From assembly GCF_016808335.1 (NCBI RefSeq), contig NC_053145.1:28469120-28533119 (forward strand): DNA of 64,000 bases, in the 5' to 3' direction. Of the stretch, positions 20,771-31,869 are shown one piece after another. The notes beneath the pieces were generated by a model, which saw nothing but the letters and a program-made list of their open reading frames with translations, ran no database searches and was not told where the DNA came from. The position numbers were made by a program, and so were the translations under genes. The DNA is from Panicum virgatum. Its lineage: Eukaryota > Streptophyta > Magnoliopsida > Poales > Poaceae. Position 1 is the stretch's first letter, and each line of letters opens with the position of its first letter.

Positions 20771-21473
20771 AACAACAACAACATAGCCTTTTTTCCCAAG
20801 CAAGTTGGGATAGGCTAGAGATGAAACCCGAAAGAAATAAGTTCAAGGTTCAGGCACATTGATAGCTAGTCTCCAAACGCTCCTATCTAAAGCTATCTCT
20901 TTAGAGATATTCCAATCCGTAAGGTCTCTCTTAACCGACTCATCCCACATCAGTTTAGGTCTACCTCTACCCCTCTTTACATTATCGATCCGCTCAAGAA
21001 CCCCATTACGCACCGGCGCCTCAGGAGGCCTTCGTTGGACATGTCCAAACCATCTCGGCCGATGCTGGGTAAGTTTCTCCTCAATTGGTGCCGCCCCGAC
21101 CCTATCCCGAATAACTTCATTCCGGACTCTATCCCTCCTTGTGTGCCCGCAAAACCACCGCAACATCCGCATCTCTGCTACACTCAGTTGCTGGACATGT
21201 CGCCTTTTTGTAAGCCAACATTCAGCACCGTATAACATCGCCGGACGAATTGCTGTCCTATAGAATTTGCCTTTTAGCTTTTGTGGCACCCTCTTGTCAC
21301 AAAGGATGCCAGAAGCTTGCTGCCATTTCAACCAGCCAGCTGAAATTATATGCCTAACATCTTCATTAATGTCGCCATCCTTTTGTAGCACCGATCCTAA
21401 ATACCGAAAAGTATCCATCTGGACCACCACTTGCCCATCTAGACTAACGTCTCCCCCCCCCCCCCCCCCCCCT
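20771..21473 (-). mobile_element. 5'-truncated RTE-type LINE
   Basis: The - strand encodes the C-terminal part of a LINE reverse transcriptase protein (about 21430-20843): FRYLGSVLQKDGDINEDV, YGAECWLTKRR, RMLRWFCGHTRRDRVRN and RGRGRPKLMW. The 3' end carries the phrase for CCCAACTTGCTTGGG followed by a (TTG)n tail, which is typical of plant RTE-clade LINEs. A 20-bp target-site duplication flanks it. The 5' truncation point coincides with a 20-nt C run (21453-21472). Not mobile by itself. Confidence 0.9.
21453..21472. repeat. poly-C tract (20 nt) at the LINE 5' junction
   Basis: Twenty C in a row between the truncated LINE coding sequence and its target-site duplication. On the element strand it is poly-G. 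Confidence 0.9.
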
Positions 21474-21493
21474 CATCACCTAAAATGGCCAAC

Positions 21494-22288
21494 CGGATAT
21501 TTACAGATTGTCCCGAAAAGATGAGTTCTATGGCAGCTAGAATATATAATGTGGGATTAAACCCAAATTCACGCTACTACAAGCCCTCACATACTTCTCA
21601 TTCGGTCATTGTATCAAAAATGTAGAGCCAAAACTTCTGGTGCACTTTATTCTGTAAATCATCTTGCAAATAGAAAAGATCGTTTCTCTCTCTGAAATAG
21701 TGTGAAGATTTGGATAAGCTAGACATGCACAATTTGGACCTTCTATTGACTTGTGTTTGTGTGGTGTGTGTCTGTGAGGGTTTCTACCCAATTTTTACTT
21801 CCTCTTCTTAAGATAAAGATGCACAGCTCAATTTTGTGTTCCACCAAAAAAAATACAACTTAGAACTTATTCTAGAGTTCATTGGCCAACTGGTTTGGGT
21901 CCAAAATATAAGAAACTTTCACTGGGAATCTCCAAGACATAGTTTTTAACAATGATTTTTATTGTAGTATGCAGTGACTTTTTCTTAAAAAAAGAAATAG
22001 GACATAATGGACATATCCCCTAAGAACTGAAGCTACTTGTGGAATTGCTACTCCAATGGGTGTGTCCAGTGGAGCAATTATTTGAAAGATTCCATGACTA
22101 AAAAACAACACTTAACCTGAGTAATAACAAAAGGCTCAACTTAAAATTAGATTCAATAAATCCATGAATACTAGAGTTAAGGAATAATCTGAAAACTATT
22201 AATTGGTTTGAGGCTTGAAATTCAACTTATGCCCAAGGGCGGGCCTAGTATAGATTCATGTTGAATACCCAAAATTTTTGGCCAAAAA
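21494..22288. other. intron sequence without recognised gene
   Basis: AT-rich intron sequence of the fatty-acid-binding-like gene. No supported ORF or further element was seen in it. Confidence 0.5.
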
Positions 22289-22297
22289 ATTTATATA

Positions 22298-23112
22298 GAG
22301 TTAAATACACCAGTGGCCCTCGAACTTGTCCCCAGGTGTCACTTAGGTCCACGAACTCGCAAAATCGAAATCTGGCACCTGAACTTGTTAAGTTGTGCCA
22401 CTTAGATCCATAACCCTTCAAGAGGCATGAATATATGCAAAAAAAGCCCTTTAGTTTTTTTCATCTTCTATATCTGCATCCTCCTCGTCCGGTGCAGCTT
22501 ACTCCGAGCAAGCTCCTCCCTCCTCCGGCGCGGCTTCCTCTGAGCAGCGATGACGAGCGGCGGCGGGACGCCAAGCCCACTCCCTCGCCGGCGCCCCTCC
22601 CTCCCTCCTCCCTCCTCCCTCCTACTCCTTGCCGGAGCTCGAGCGGATCTGGGAATCCCCCCGCCTCCTCGCCGAAGCATGTGCAGACCGCCATGCCCGC
22701 TTGCTCGCTGCGCCCACAGTGCCCGCCTCGCGCGCCATGGCCGCCTGGCCCGCCCTGCCCGCCGTGCTCAGTGGCAGCCGCACCGGGCCGGCACCGACGG
22801 CGGAGGTGGGGACCGCGGCAGAGAGGCGCGATGCGACGGCCGGCAGCAGAGTCGCGGCCCGCGGCGGAGGTACAACCGCCGGCGGAGATGACAGCCCGGA
22901 GGAGGAACGAAACAGCGAGCGATGACTTTTTCTTTTGAGTTAAATTTTGAGGGCTTTTTTGCGTATATTCATGCCACGTGGCGCCACATCAGGAGTTATG
23001 GACCTAAGTGGCACAACATAACAAGTTCAGGGTCGCAGATTTTGATTTTGCGAGTTCATGGACCTAAGTGACAACTGGGGAGAAGTTTGAGGGCTGCTGC
23101 TGTATTTAACTC
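22298..23112. mobile_element. Mutator-like element with long TIRs and GC-rich cargo
   Basis: 815 bp with terminal inverted repeats of about 160-170 bp beginning GAGTTAAATACA, flanked by an exact 9-bp duplication ATTTATATA (22289-22297 and 23113-23121). Long TIRs plus a 9-bp duplication identify Mutator-like elements. The interior (about 22480-22925) is strongly GC-rich and open in several frames, unlike its surroundings. That fits a captured gene fragment (Pack-MULE type), although I cannot name the donor. No transposase is encoded. Confidence 0.88.
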
Positions 23113-23160
23113 ATTTATATACATAGTATACAACATACATGTATCAAAAGATAGAAAATA

Positions 23161-23600
23161 AGAGCATATCTAGAAGAATTGTTAAACCCTAGTCTCTAAC
23201 TCTCTATATCTTACGGAGAGGGTCATCCTAAATATTACTTCTCCATATATTATCATATCCCCCACGACAGTTTTCTTATACCACCATACCTGATATCTTG
23301 TATTGTCGTGTCCCCGCTACAGTTTCCTTATACCGGATATCCTATTGTTTGATCCTTGATATATTAGGAAACATGACCCACGAATTTGAAAGATGAAGGT
23401 CTAAAATCCAATTTTAAAATGACAAGTATTTGGGGCAGGGTGTGTTTTTTGTTTCACAAATCTAGAAGGGAGAGTGATGATTTAGGATGTTGTTATCTTA
23501 AAGGATTAGTTTTAGATAATTTTTGGAGAGACGTTTCCTACTAAAAATCCTAAATTTGTAATTAGAATAGCCTTTAGGGTATATCTTAGAGATGATCTAA
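23161..23600. mobile_element. possible MITE
   Basis: The ends AGAGCATATCTAGAAG and, reverse-complemented, AGATCATCTCTAAGAT are imperfect inverted repeats of a kind common in grass MITEs. The interior is AT-rich and non-coding. Ends and duplication are not certain. Confidence 0.35.
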
Positions 23601-23894
23601 CATCACAAAATTGGCTTTACAATCTCATATTGCCTCTTGGGCTCAAATGGCTTACTTCCCTCCACTAGGCCCAGCCACGACTCGGCACCGACCCTAGGTC
23701 CCCACACTATCCATCCCGATTCCACTTCCCCTTTCCGTGTGGCTGTGTCCTTCCCGCTTCCGGCTGGCAGCAATGAACTCTAGCGGCACGACGGGCAAAC
23801 TACAGCTTGCGACGAGACGCGAGCAGCCTGCGGCTGAAGGAACTGCACAGTGCACAGCTGCAGCCAAAAAAAAATTTCATCCTTTGAAAGAATG
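23601..23894. other. intron sequence without recognised gene
   Basis: Contains a moderately GC-rich patch (23640-23860) of unknown origin. No supported ORF. Confidence 0.4.
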
Positions 23895-25079
23895 AGTCTT
23901 TTACGTGTATATCATTATAAAGTTGCTGGTGACCTACATACCACTAAAAAGTTCGGAGATACCTCTGTACCATCGTCCAAACTTTGTTTTACCTCTATAC
24001 CATTCCGTCCACCATCCGTTAGAATTTAACAGATTTGCAACTCTGACACATGGGACCCACATATGAAATTGTCCATTACGCCCCTAACTCCATTTGCCTT
24101 CCCTTCTCCCCCTGTGCACTTCCTTCCCCTCCCCATCCACAGTGCTCCCCCATTGGCCAGAGCAGGGGTGTGGGCACCGGGACACGGCCAGGGCAGGGGA
24201 GCGCGGCCCCGGGACGCAGCCAGGGCAGGGTCGCGGCGCTGGGGCGGCTGGCTCCAGGGTGCGGACAGCGCGCAACGCCGGGACGCGCGCCGTCAGGGCA
24301 CGGCACCGGGGCACGTGGCATCAGGACGTGGCCATGCCCACGGAGAAGGCCGGCAGCGACACCAGCTACTGCGGCTCCCAGGCGTACGGGCGAACGACGA
24401 AGATGGAGGCGGTGGGTGAGCTATAGCTGCTGATGTTGGCGTTCACGAGCACCGCGGGCGACGGCGAACCGGAGGTGAGCGCGGACGACGCGGGCGACGG
24501 TGGCGGCGCCACGAAGGCCACCGCGGGCTGCGGCGTGTGGCGGGTGTTGTGGAATAAGTCGCCGGCACCGGCCGCCGCCTGCTCGGCGCCGGCTGTGCCA
24601 GCCTCCGGCGACATGTCGGCGATGCGCTGCGGGTAGCCGTGCGGCTGGAAGCACGCGAGCGTCGTCATGGATTTGGATGGTAGGAAGAAGCTAATTTTTC
24701 AGATGGTGGATTTGGATGGAGCAAGAAGCTAGACGATGCAGGCCAGCCGACTCGGCGGGACGCGTCGCGCCATGGCTGGTGGGAAGGCAGCTAAGCTGAT
24801 ATCTTTCCTAGCTCTGCTTCGCACGTTCATGCGTTGCACAGGTCACGGCAGGCACGGTTCATGACCAGCTAAGTACTCCAGCTCTCCTGTTCAGCCCATG
24901 AGGCAGCACAAGGGTAAACTGGTCTTTGCACACCGCCGTTAGTCACCGTTGGCCTCTATTCCGTTTAAAATGGTACAGAGGTAAAAGAAAGTTCGGACGA
25001 TGGTACAGAGGTATCTCCGAACTTTTTAGTGGTATGTAGGTCACCAGCAACTTTTATAATGGTATACACATAAAAGACT
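23895..25079. mobile_element. second long-TIR DNA element with GC-rich cargo
   Basis: Both ends carry inverted copies of a sequence of about 110 bp (AGTCTTTTAYGTGTATA at the tip, then the phrase for CATACCACTAAAAAGTTCGG). The centre (24160-24660) is GC-rich. The - strand has an open frame of 100 codons (24668-24366) starting MTTLACFQPHGYPQ, which could be a captured gene fragment. Flanking bases do not show a clear 9-bp duplication (GAAAGAATG versus AAATGTTGA), so assignment to Mutator is by TIR length only. Confidence 0.65.
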
Positions 25080-25484
25080 AAATGTTGAATACCCAAATTT
25101 CAAATCCTGGACCCGACCCTGCTTATTCCTGAGATTTCGTTCTGAGTACTCTTTTGAATTATGATCAACATAAACTACACAGTTTTTCTCAACATAATAT
25201 GTTTTTGGGAAATTTAAAACTTTTGTTGAATTTACTCCCTCCAACAAACTACAAACCGATTGAGCAATTAAAGAAGAAAAACTGATGATGAAATATGAAT
25301 GATTCCCTGATTTCGTTAGTTTGTCCAATAAGCAAACTAACAACCACTTATTGCTAAAACGTCCATAATATTTTAAAATATATAAAAATATAATCTCAAT
25401 TTCAGTAGCTGTGTTATCGAGGATATGGACCAGGACGATGCACTACAAAATTTAGTTTCATAGAGACATGGCAGAAAAATGTAC

Positions 25485-25583
25485 CTGTGCCAAGTATAAC
25501 CAAAGAGCCTGTGTAGCCTGGAACTATTAACTCCCGAGGAAACTTCACATTTGTTGAGCCCTCAGTAACAAAAGCATCACCAA
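25485..25583 (-). CDS. fatty-acid-binding-like protein, exon with KFPREL motif
   Basis: 99-nt exon with acceptor GTCTGTAG|TTGGTG and donor GGCACAG|GTACAT, followed by an intron of about 5.5 kb to the next exon at 19967. It encodes GDAFVTEGSTNVKFPREL, VPGYTGSLVILGTG, matching the first conserved strand of FAP/chalcone-isomerase-like proteins. It begins in phase 1, so at least one upstream coding exon is required. The intron upstream is interrupted at 25875 by the Reina-like element. Confidence 0.8.
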
Positions 25584-25874
25584 CTACAGACATAGAAAGA
25601 AACTGGGCCATTATAATACTAAAGATACTTGAAGAGAAAAAAAATCGAACAACAATGACTAAGTAAATCATTACAGATACACTTAAATTAGAGTGCATAA
25701 AACAATTGAAATTACAAGGTGTAGTAGCCAGGAAACTGGCTGGTACTGATGACAGAGGGAGAGGATCAAATCCTCCCTGCTCTGCGCTTAATAGAGAAGG
25801 AGGTGGAGGAAACTAGATTCAATTGTCATGTTCCAGATTACAAGGCTGGCATATATATAGGTCGGCTCTTTGCC

Positions 25875-25980
25875 TGATATAGTAGATGTATTGGCAACGT
25901 AGAGATAGGAACTCGCCCTCCCTTGGAGGCTCTGAGTTGTTTAAGATCTCATCTATTGCTTACTCAAAAGAGTCCTGCCC
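25875..25980 (-). repeat. truncated 3' LTR of Reina-like element
   Basis: About 105 bp matching 51325-51428 with few differences. The first part of the LTR is missing because of the deletion that joins RT coding sequence to position 25980. Confidence 0.85.
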
Positions 25981-26324
25981 TTGAGTTCATCGAGCAACTC
26001 GTCCACAATTGGGATTGGGAACAAGTCGCGGATGGTCTTGGCGTTCAGTGCGCGGTAGTCGATGCAGAATCGCCAGGAGCCGTCTTTCTTGGGCACAAGG
26101 AGGACCAGCGATTAGAACGCCGAGGTACTTGGGTGTATGATGCCATGCCGAAGCATGTCGGTGCACTGGCGCTCAATTTCGTCTTTGAGCAGCGGCGGGT
26201 AACGGTATGGCCGTACCGCAATGGGCGCCATGTTGGGGAGGAGGTGGATGCGGTGGTCGAAGCGGTATGGAGGAGGCAGATCCATCAGCTCGGTGAAGAT
26301 GTCCGCGAACTCAGCGAGCAGCAA
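25981..26324 (-). pseudogene. Reina-like RT, N-terminal fragment
   Basis: The - strand reads LLAEFADIFTELMDLPPPYR, DHRIHLLP, VRPYRYPPLLKDEIERQC, GIIHPSTSAF, then a TAA stop, [20 protein letters not shown] and [10 protein letters not shown]. The frame then runs directly into LTR sequence. These are the first RT motifs of Ty3/gypsy pol; the catalytic YxDD motif is absent because of the deletion. Confidence 0.85.
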
Positions 26325-26471
26325 GGGAAGCAGGTCCTGGTGTTATAGCGCGCGGAGCTGGGGCGACGAGGCGTCCTCCGCGCCAACCCAGCGGACCTGG
26401 TGACTATCCCTCCAGAACGCCATGGAACGGAGGTCGAAGTCCCACAGGATGGGGCCGAGGGTCTTGAGCCA

Positions 26472-26720
26472 CTAGCAACCGAGCACCAGTTCGTAGTCGC
26501 CTAGGGGAAGCACGTACAAGTCGATGACGAAGCGCTCCGTGCCGATGGTGACCGGTGTCACTGGACAGAGGCCGCTGCAGGAGACGTGGTCACCATTTGC
26601 GACAGCCACGGACAGCCCCGGGCGTGGCGTGATGGCGGCGCTGATGTGATGTGCGGACGCCTCGGAGATGAACGAATGGGTGGATCCAGAGTCCACCAGC
26701 GCCCTCAAGGTGACACCCGC
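26472..26720 (-). pseudogene. Reina-like aspartic protease fragment
   Basis: Encodes LRALVDSGSTHSFISE, with the retroviral-type protease active site DSGS, followed by VLPLGDYELVLGC. It is in a different frame from the zinc knuckle upstream, so gag and pol are disconnected in this copy. Confidence 0.75.
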
Positions 26721-27011
26721 GACAGACGCCCTTCATGGTGCAGTGGTCGATGTGGCCGGGAGTGAACTTCTCCAGGCAGTTGAAGCAGAGACCGTCGCTG
26801 CGCCGCTGCGCCATCTCTTGGGGCGTCAGGCGTGTGAAGCGGACGACGGGTTTAGGTGCTGGACGTCCCAAGGTGCCCGGCGTCTATTGCGGGACGCGGT
26901 TGGGCGAGTCCTTGGGCGTCCGCGGGGCGCGGAGGCGCACGTGCCGGAGCCCGAACATCGTCGTCGTCGTTGTCGATCTGGAGTCTTCGCTCAAAGGCAC
27001 GTGCCAACGCC
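26721..27011 (-). pseudogene. Reina-like gag, C-terminal part with zinc knuckle
   Basis: Continues gag after the inserted array: ALARAFERRLQID, an Asp-rich run, a Pro/Ala-rich linker, then the zinc-knuckle-like CFNCLEKFTPGHIDHC near 26790-26740. The reading frame changes within the linker. Removing the array and one ATGGC copy restores contact with the gag segment at 50580. Confidence 0.75.
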
Positions 27012-27016
27012 ATGGC
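27012..27016. repeat. target-site duplication of the tandem array, left (ATGGC)
   Basis: ATGGC immediately before the first LTR; the exact partner is at 50575-50579. Only these two copies exist outside the array: the inner LTR borders are flanked by PBS and PPT instead. Confidence 0.9.
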
Positions 27017-28333
27017 TGTGGCGGAACCACCCAAAACTACTGGGCCCGGGTGCACTGATCTTTGTTGCTAAGCAACTCTGACCCAAATTGGCACTCACCG
27101 GTAGTTCCTCGAGTGAAGCCTCGATAAAAGCCACGCTATTCCAGGATCAGCAGACAACACTCACACGAAGGTGAGCCCAGAGATTACAACACAGAACATT
27201 TCATACATCTCAGAGTGATTGCAGCGGAAAGGAAATTTATTACAAACTAGGTTTAGAATAGTAGAGTACTACAGAGTTCCAAACTACACAAATTATTCAA
27301 GTGTCATAGTTCAGCGGAAGCATTAAAAGGTATCTAGCGAAATAACGTGACGCATCGATAAAGCCCGTACGAAAGCGTCACTCAGCGGGAGGGTGGTCAG
27401 CACCAGCTGAAGGGCCATCCCACTCAACAGACCAGCCCGGAGGCAAGGTACACGGCCAAGTAAGACTCGCGAACAGATCTTCAATGTTAGTACCTGAAAA
27501 ACAGTGCCACAAGCAAGGCTGAGTATACTAATACTCAGCAAGACTGACCCGTCACCGGATATAACATAGTCCGATAACTAGACATGCCAGGCTTTTTGGT
27601 TGGTGGGGTTTGTTTTGCCAAAAACGCCACTAAATGTTGATCCTTATTTTCAGATTTTATTTAGCCATCTTCTAGTTAGATTAACCATTCTAAGTTTGCA
27701 TCCAACTCTACACAAACATGGTAGAGCAATCATTTAATCAACCAGCAGTATTATCATCATCATGTTCCACTTGTTACTCTATGTGACCGAAATCATTAAG
27801 CAATCTCATGCCGTGAGAGGCGGACGATTCCGAATCGAATTTCAACCTGGCCAGGGGAACCTAGACCACACGTATGGGAACCAAGTCACCCACACAACAT
27901 TTCCCTTTTCTTTCCAGTCCGTGGATCTGGAACACCCTCCCCGACTACAGAGTCCGACCACTCTGTACCCGTACGTCCGGACAAAAATAAAACCTACTTC
28001 TACCAAGAGGGTGCGAGATCGTTCCACTCGCTGGTCCAATCAGGTACTTCAGCTTACCGATTACCATATTTCTCGGCATGTGGCTAGTACTTTCAAACGC
28101 TTAACGAAATAAGCCACACACCGCGACCTTAGCCATTTTGCCTACACCAGCGGGGTATCACAACTACACAACCCCGCCCGTTGTCCTTATATTTCAGCAG
28201 GAATTAAAGTCAGTCAACTCCTATAATCTCGCGAAAGGCAGGAAACCTCTCGACTTTTACCGTACCTAGTTAGCGGGGCAACTAGTCGAGAAAAAGATCC
28301 GGATAACAACATAGGTACCTAGGGATCATGCAC

Positions 28334-28612
28334 CTAAGGTTTTCGATCAACTCCTAGAAAACGTAAATGCGCAATAAAAATTATTACAACATATACAAAT
28401 AGTAAGATGAATATAATGCGTAAAATAATGGGATTATGCACCGGGGCTTGCCTTCTTGGGCACTGTTCAAAACTAGCCTTGGGCTCTTCCGAACATTGGT
28501 TCGGGTCTTGTTTCAAGTCAGTAAAATTAAGGGAGACACTCTCCGGAGTGGTAGTATTCGCGGGCACCAACTCGTAATCACCGTCGAGTAGATTTACCGT
28601 TTCTATATGCAT
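28334..28612 (-). other. LTR mini-ORF with C-terminal hydrophobic segment (copy in LTR 1)
   Basis: 92 codons: an acidic/polar N-terminal half (LLDGDYELVPANTTTPES, DLKQDPNQCSEEPK) and then a hydrophobic segment (IIFILLFVYVVIIFIAHL) that could span a membrane. The Met may not be used, because a TAG acceptor-like site precedes the acidic part. Unchanged in LTR 2 (37797-38075) and LTR 3 (47259-47537). Function unknown; it is similar in layout to the segments in the LTRs at 4279 and 12246. Confidence 0.4.
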
Positions 28613-30630
28613 GCAGAAATGATATTGTTACAACATGATATAACATATTTCTTTCCTTCACTATAAAGTTGTAGTCCAGAATAGCACGTGTTTGTTGTGG
28701 TGGTCTTAGTTAACTTTATTTTCTGGGCAATCGTTTATAGAGTAGTTCTTAATTTCACTTTACTTCATAAAAGAGCTGTGTGTTTTGATTTTTATTCTTA
28801 TCATTAAAACATAGCAGACTTTCACTATTTCATAGCAACCCATTTACTCATGAGCTAGTGATGAAAAACTAAAGTAACTCAGATCAGGTACTTTAGCATT
28901 TATGGTATAGTTTTCAGCATCTAACCATAAATTAATTAACCATACAAAGCATGTAAGTAGATTACTCTAGTTGCTTCATCTTTTGGCACAGCAAGTTTGA
29001 CATGGGTTCTTGTGCTACAAATTTTATGGGAGCATCTACCAAGCATCTACTCAGTACTGAAATTTTTCCAGATTTTATCTACTCATGCATCAGAGGTGAC
29101 AAAAAGAATAAAAATAGCAAGCCATTAACAATGATTAATTCTACAGAAAGTTTCACTAAGGATTTGGTTCTCAAATTTTTACCAGAGACTAGTAATGAGT
29201 TAAACTATGCTCCAGAAAAATTTTCAAGATTTAACTCACTATGATAAATTAATTATTCAGTTAACTTAGCATGAGTTTGCATAAATTTCTCAAGGTGCAT
29301 TTGACCAGTATTGCATCTGAACTTTTTATTACAGGTAGAACATACTCTAAACAAGATCATGCCCAAAAATAATGACCAGAAACATTGTATATTACTCAAA
29401 ACAAAAATAGTAAACCTAGCCATAAGATGCTAAGCATGATTATTCGATAAAGCCAAACTCAGTAACTGCAGCTCAAAATTTTTAGACAGGAACACAGAGC
29501 TAAAAAGAGACTCCAGAAATAAATATGGATTTTTATGAGCATAACAACTATATATGAGGAATTAAGTTGATTAAACAAGCATAAATCATGGTATATAGCA
29601 AATGAACTCTAAATAATCTGAAATTTAGGTATTAGTAGTGTTTTAGTTTTACATGCACGCAGTAAAAAATTCCAGAGCAAGTTCATGTGTATATTTTCCA
29701 GAATTAAATCGAGAAAGCTAACAACAGATTAGAGAATCTTGATTGTTCTAACATGATAACTGTTTTGGTTTGGTGTCATCTTTTTACTGTGATCTTAGCA
29801 TCCCATTAGTGATAACATATCCAAAAATCAAGGTCATTTGATGAGCAGAACTTCATGAACATGCATAAGGTGATTTTCTTATTATTTTTCTCAGATTAAA
29901 ATAAAAGCAAAATATGAACATGTGAATGTAACAAAAGTTGTAGTTCTTGTTCTAAGGATTCCAGAACAGTTGAGTTTATATTTTTCTGATTTTTCTACGA
30001 TTTTATATGGAATTTACAAGTTTGCAGCTTTGAAGTTCATGTACATTTTGCAGTTTGACCCCTGAAAATTTCGTGTCTTTTAACTTGGGGTCCCTGGCGG
30101 AAGTACAGAACAGGGGAGGGAACGGGAGCGGCGTTTCCCGGCGATGGGGATGGCCGGCGGCGAGGGGAAAGTGGGGGAAAGTGGAGAGGGGCTCGAGAGC
30201 TACCTTTGGGTGGCCGTGGCTCGTCGGGAGAGGGTCTGAGGAGGCGGGTCCACGGTGAGGGGCGGCCGGCGGTGGGTCTGATCGCCGGTGGCCATGCTCC
30301 GGTGAGGGAAGGAGGGAGCGGATGGGTCGGAGAGCTTCAGGAGGGCGATGGGGTTCCATTCCAGGGGTCGGCTTGTGCAGAGGAAGGCCGGGGAGTGGAG
30401 TTCGGCGTTGGGCGGATCTCGCCGGCGCCAATGGAAGTTCGGCTATCGTTCTAGGCAATTTCGGCGGGCTAGGGCGGAGGGGGATGGGTCAGGGAGCTGC
30501 CATATGGGGTGGAGGAGGCCGTGCGCAGCTTGGATTGGAGAATATGGGGGTGGAGGGGGTGGTTCCACGGTGAGCCGAGCTCTGCTCGCCGGCAATGGTC
30601 TGGGCGCGCGCGTGGAGGCCTGGGGCTCCA

Positions 30631-30640
30631 ATTTATAGGG
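30631..30640 (-). promoter_or_regulatory. TATA box of array LTR 1
   Basis: The - strand reads CCCTATAAAT at the entrance to the GC-rich leader. Identical copies lie at 40093-40102 and 49555-49564. Confidence 0.55.
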
Positions 30641-31650
30641 GAGTACGCATAGTGGCAAAGGTTTGGGGCTCCTGGGGGAGGTCGAACTGGGACGCAGTGG
30701 CCTGGGGGATGCCTGGCTCAGGAGCTCGGCGATGGCCGTCGCCGTGGCGAGCGCACAGATGGCGGGGGCGCGTGGCGAGCTCAGATGGTGCCAAGAGGGG
30801 GCGGTTTTGGGAAGACCAGGGGCGCACGAGGTGGTTTGGGCCTGGGGCTCGGCACCTGTCCGCCCAGGTGGCCGGCGCCGGCGTACGGCGTCGCCAGTGG
30901 ACAGGGTGCAGGGAGGCGGGAGGTTGAAGAAACGGTCAGTGGCAATCTCGTAAATAAACCGAAGTTCCAAAACTCAGTTATGTAATCTCAATTTTTCTCC
31001 ATATTCTTGGCCTCAAATGAAAAAGTGTTGAATACCACTTTTGCTCAGTTTTTCGAGATCTACAACTTTCGTGTTATGCACTTTTTCATTAGAGCAATGG
31101 TTTGAGAGTTATTTAATTATTTCAAAAACTGCCATTTAAGGTACTTATCATTTCATGTGAATTTTGGCACTTTTACTCCTAGGCTTCAACTAGACTTTTG
31201 TTTAACATGACATGGTGAATTTGTATATTCATTTTCCTATGCATAAGTGCATTGGTTTGAAAGTTATTTTTAACTTCCTTATTACTAGAAATTGAACTCT
31301 TGTTTATTTGATTTGTTTAAATCTTGAATTTGCCAAAAAGTCTTTTAAATTAAACTATGTGTCACAAAAATATGAGTGTGTCTTTATTCTACATTTTTGT
31401 GACCAGTTGAGCATGAAAGTTTCAAGAATATTAAAGGAACCAGTTTTATATCCACACATGTCAAGTCGAGTTTAAAAGTGTACCAAATATTGTTTTTCAA
31501 GCATTGCACTCAAACACATGCACACATACATTTACACACAAGTTTGCAAGAACTAGACATAGGGTTCTTCTCTAAGCTTTCTTAGCTCATTTGTGTATGA
31601 AGTTATGTTAATTGCCTAGCTTTGGTTAAACTGACACCAGAGGTGTCACA

Positions 31651-31670
31651 GCCTACCCCCCTTAAAAAGA
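31651..31670 (-). promoter_or_regulatory. polypurine tract, internal domain 1
   Basis: The - strand reads TTTTTAAGGGGGTAGGC directly before the LTR start TGTGACACC. The same tract is at 41113-41132 in the second internal domain. Preceded by CTCGGGGCGAGATTC, as in the Tekay-like element at 2340. Confidence 0.85.
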
Positions 31671-31869
31671 ATCTCGCCCCGAGATTCAGGTTAATAAACT
31701 AAGTGTGGACAGTGTGCGTGCCTTTGGTTGGTGAAACCAGAAGGTAGACATTATTACCGACTTCGAGTTGCAAAGATTTTTTTTCTTTTTATCCAAATAA
31801 CTCATTTGGCTAGAGTGTTCAGCTCTAAGATTTTCTGGTATTATCTTTGGTTGTTATTCTGCCTAATGA

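Larger units (their letters stand above)
27017..31650 (-). repeat. LTR 1 of the array (3' LTR in element orientation)
   Basis: + strand start TGTGGCGGAACC, end GAGGTGTCACA. Contains the LTR promoter and a GC-rich leader (about 30960-30080 on the - strand). A 92-codon acidic/hydrophobic ORF lies further downstream. At about seven sites (for example 27453, 27928, 28111, 29115, 30252) it differs from both other LTRs. Confidence 0.95.

Noticed and set aside
25740..25874. Possible additional LTR with TATATATA (- strand) split by the Reina-like element
   Set aside because: TG...CA ends and a target duplication could not be matched between 25600-25874 and 51619-51735; left as intron sequence.
29002..29244. 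Small + strand frames repeated in each array LTR (29002, 38465, 47927)
   Set aside because: They lie antisense to the element and change length by a one-base indel between LTRs, so there is no selection on the frame.
30003..30970. Long overlapping frames on both strands in the GC-rich part of the array LTRs (repeated at +9462 and +18924)
   Set aside because: Proline/arginine-rich frames open on several frames at once, explained by GC content of the LTR leader. No recognisable domain; identity among copies only reflects the duplication.
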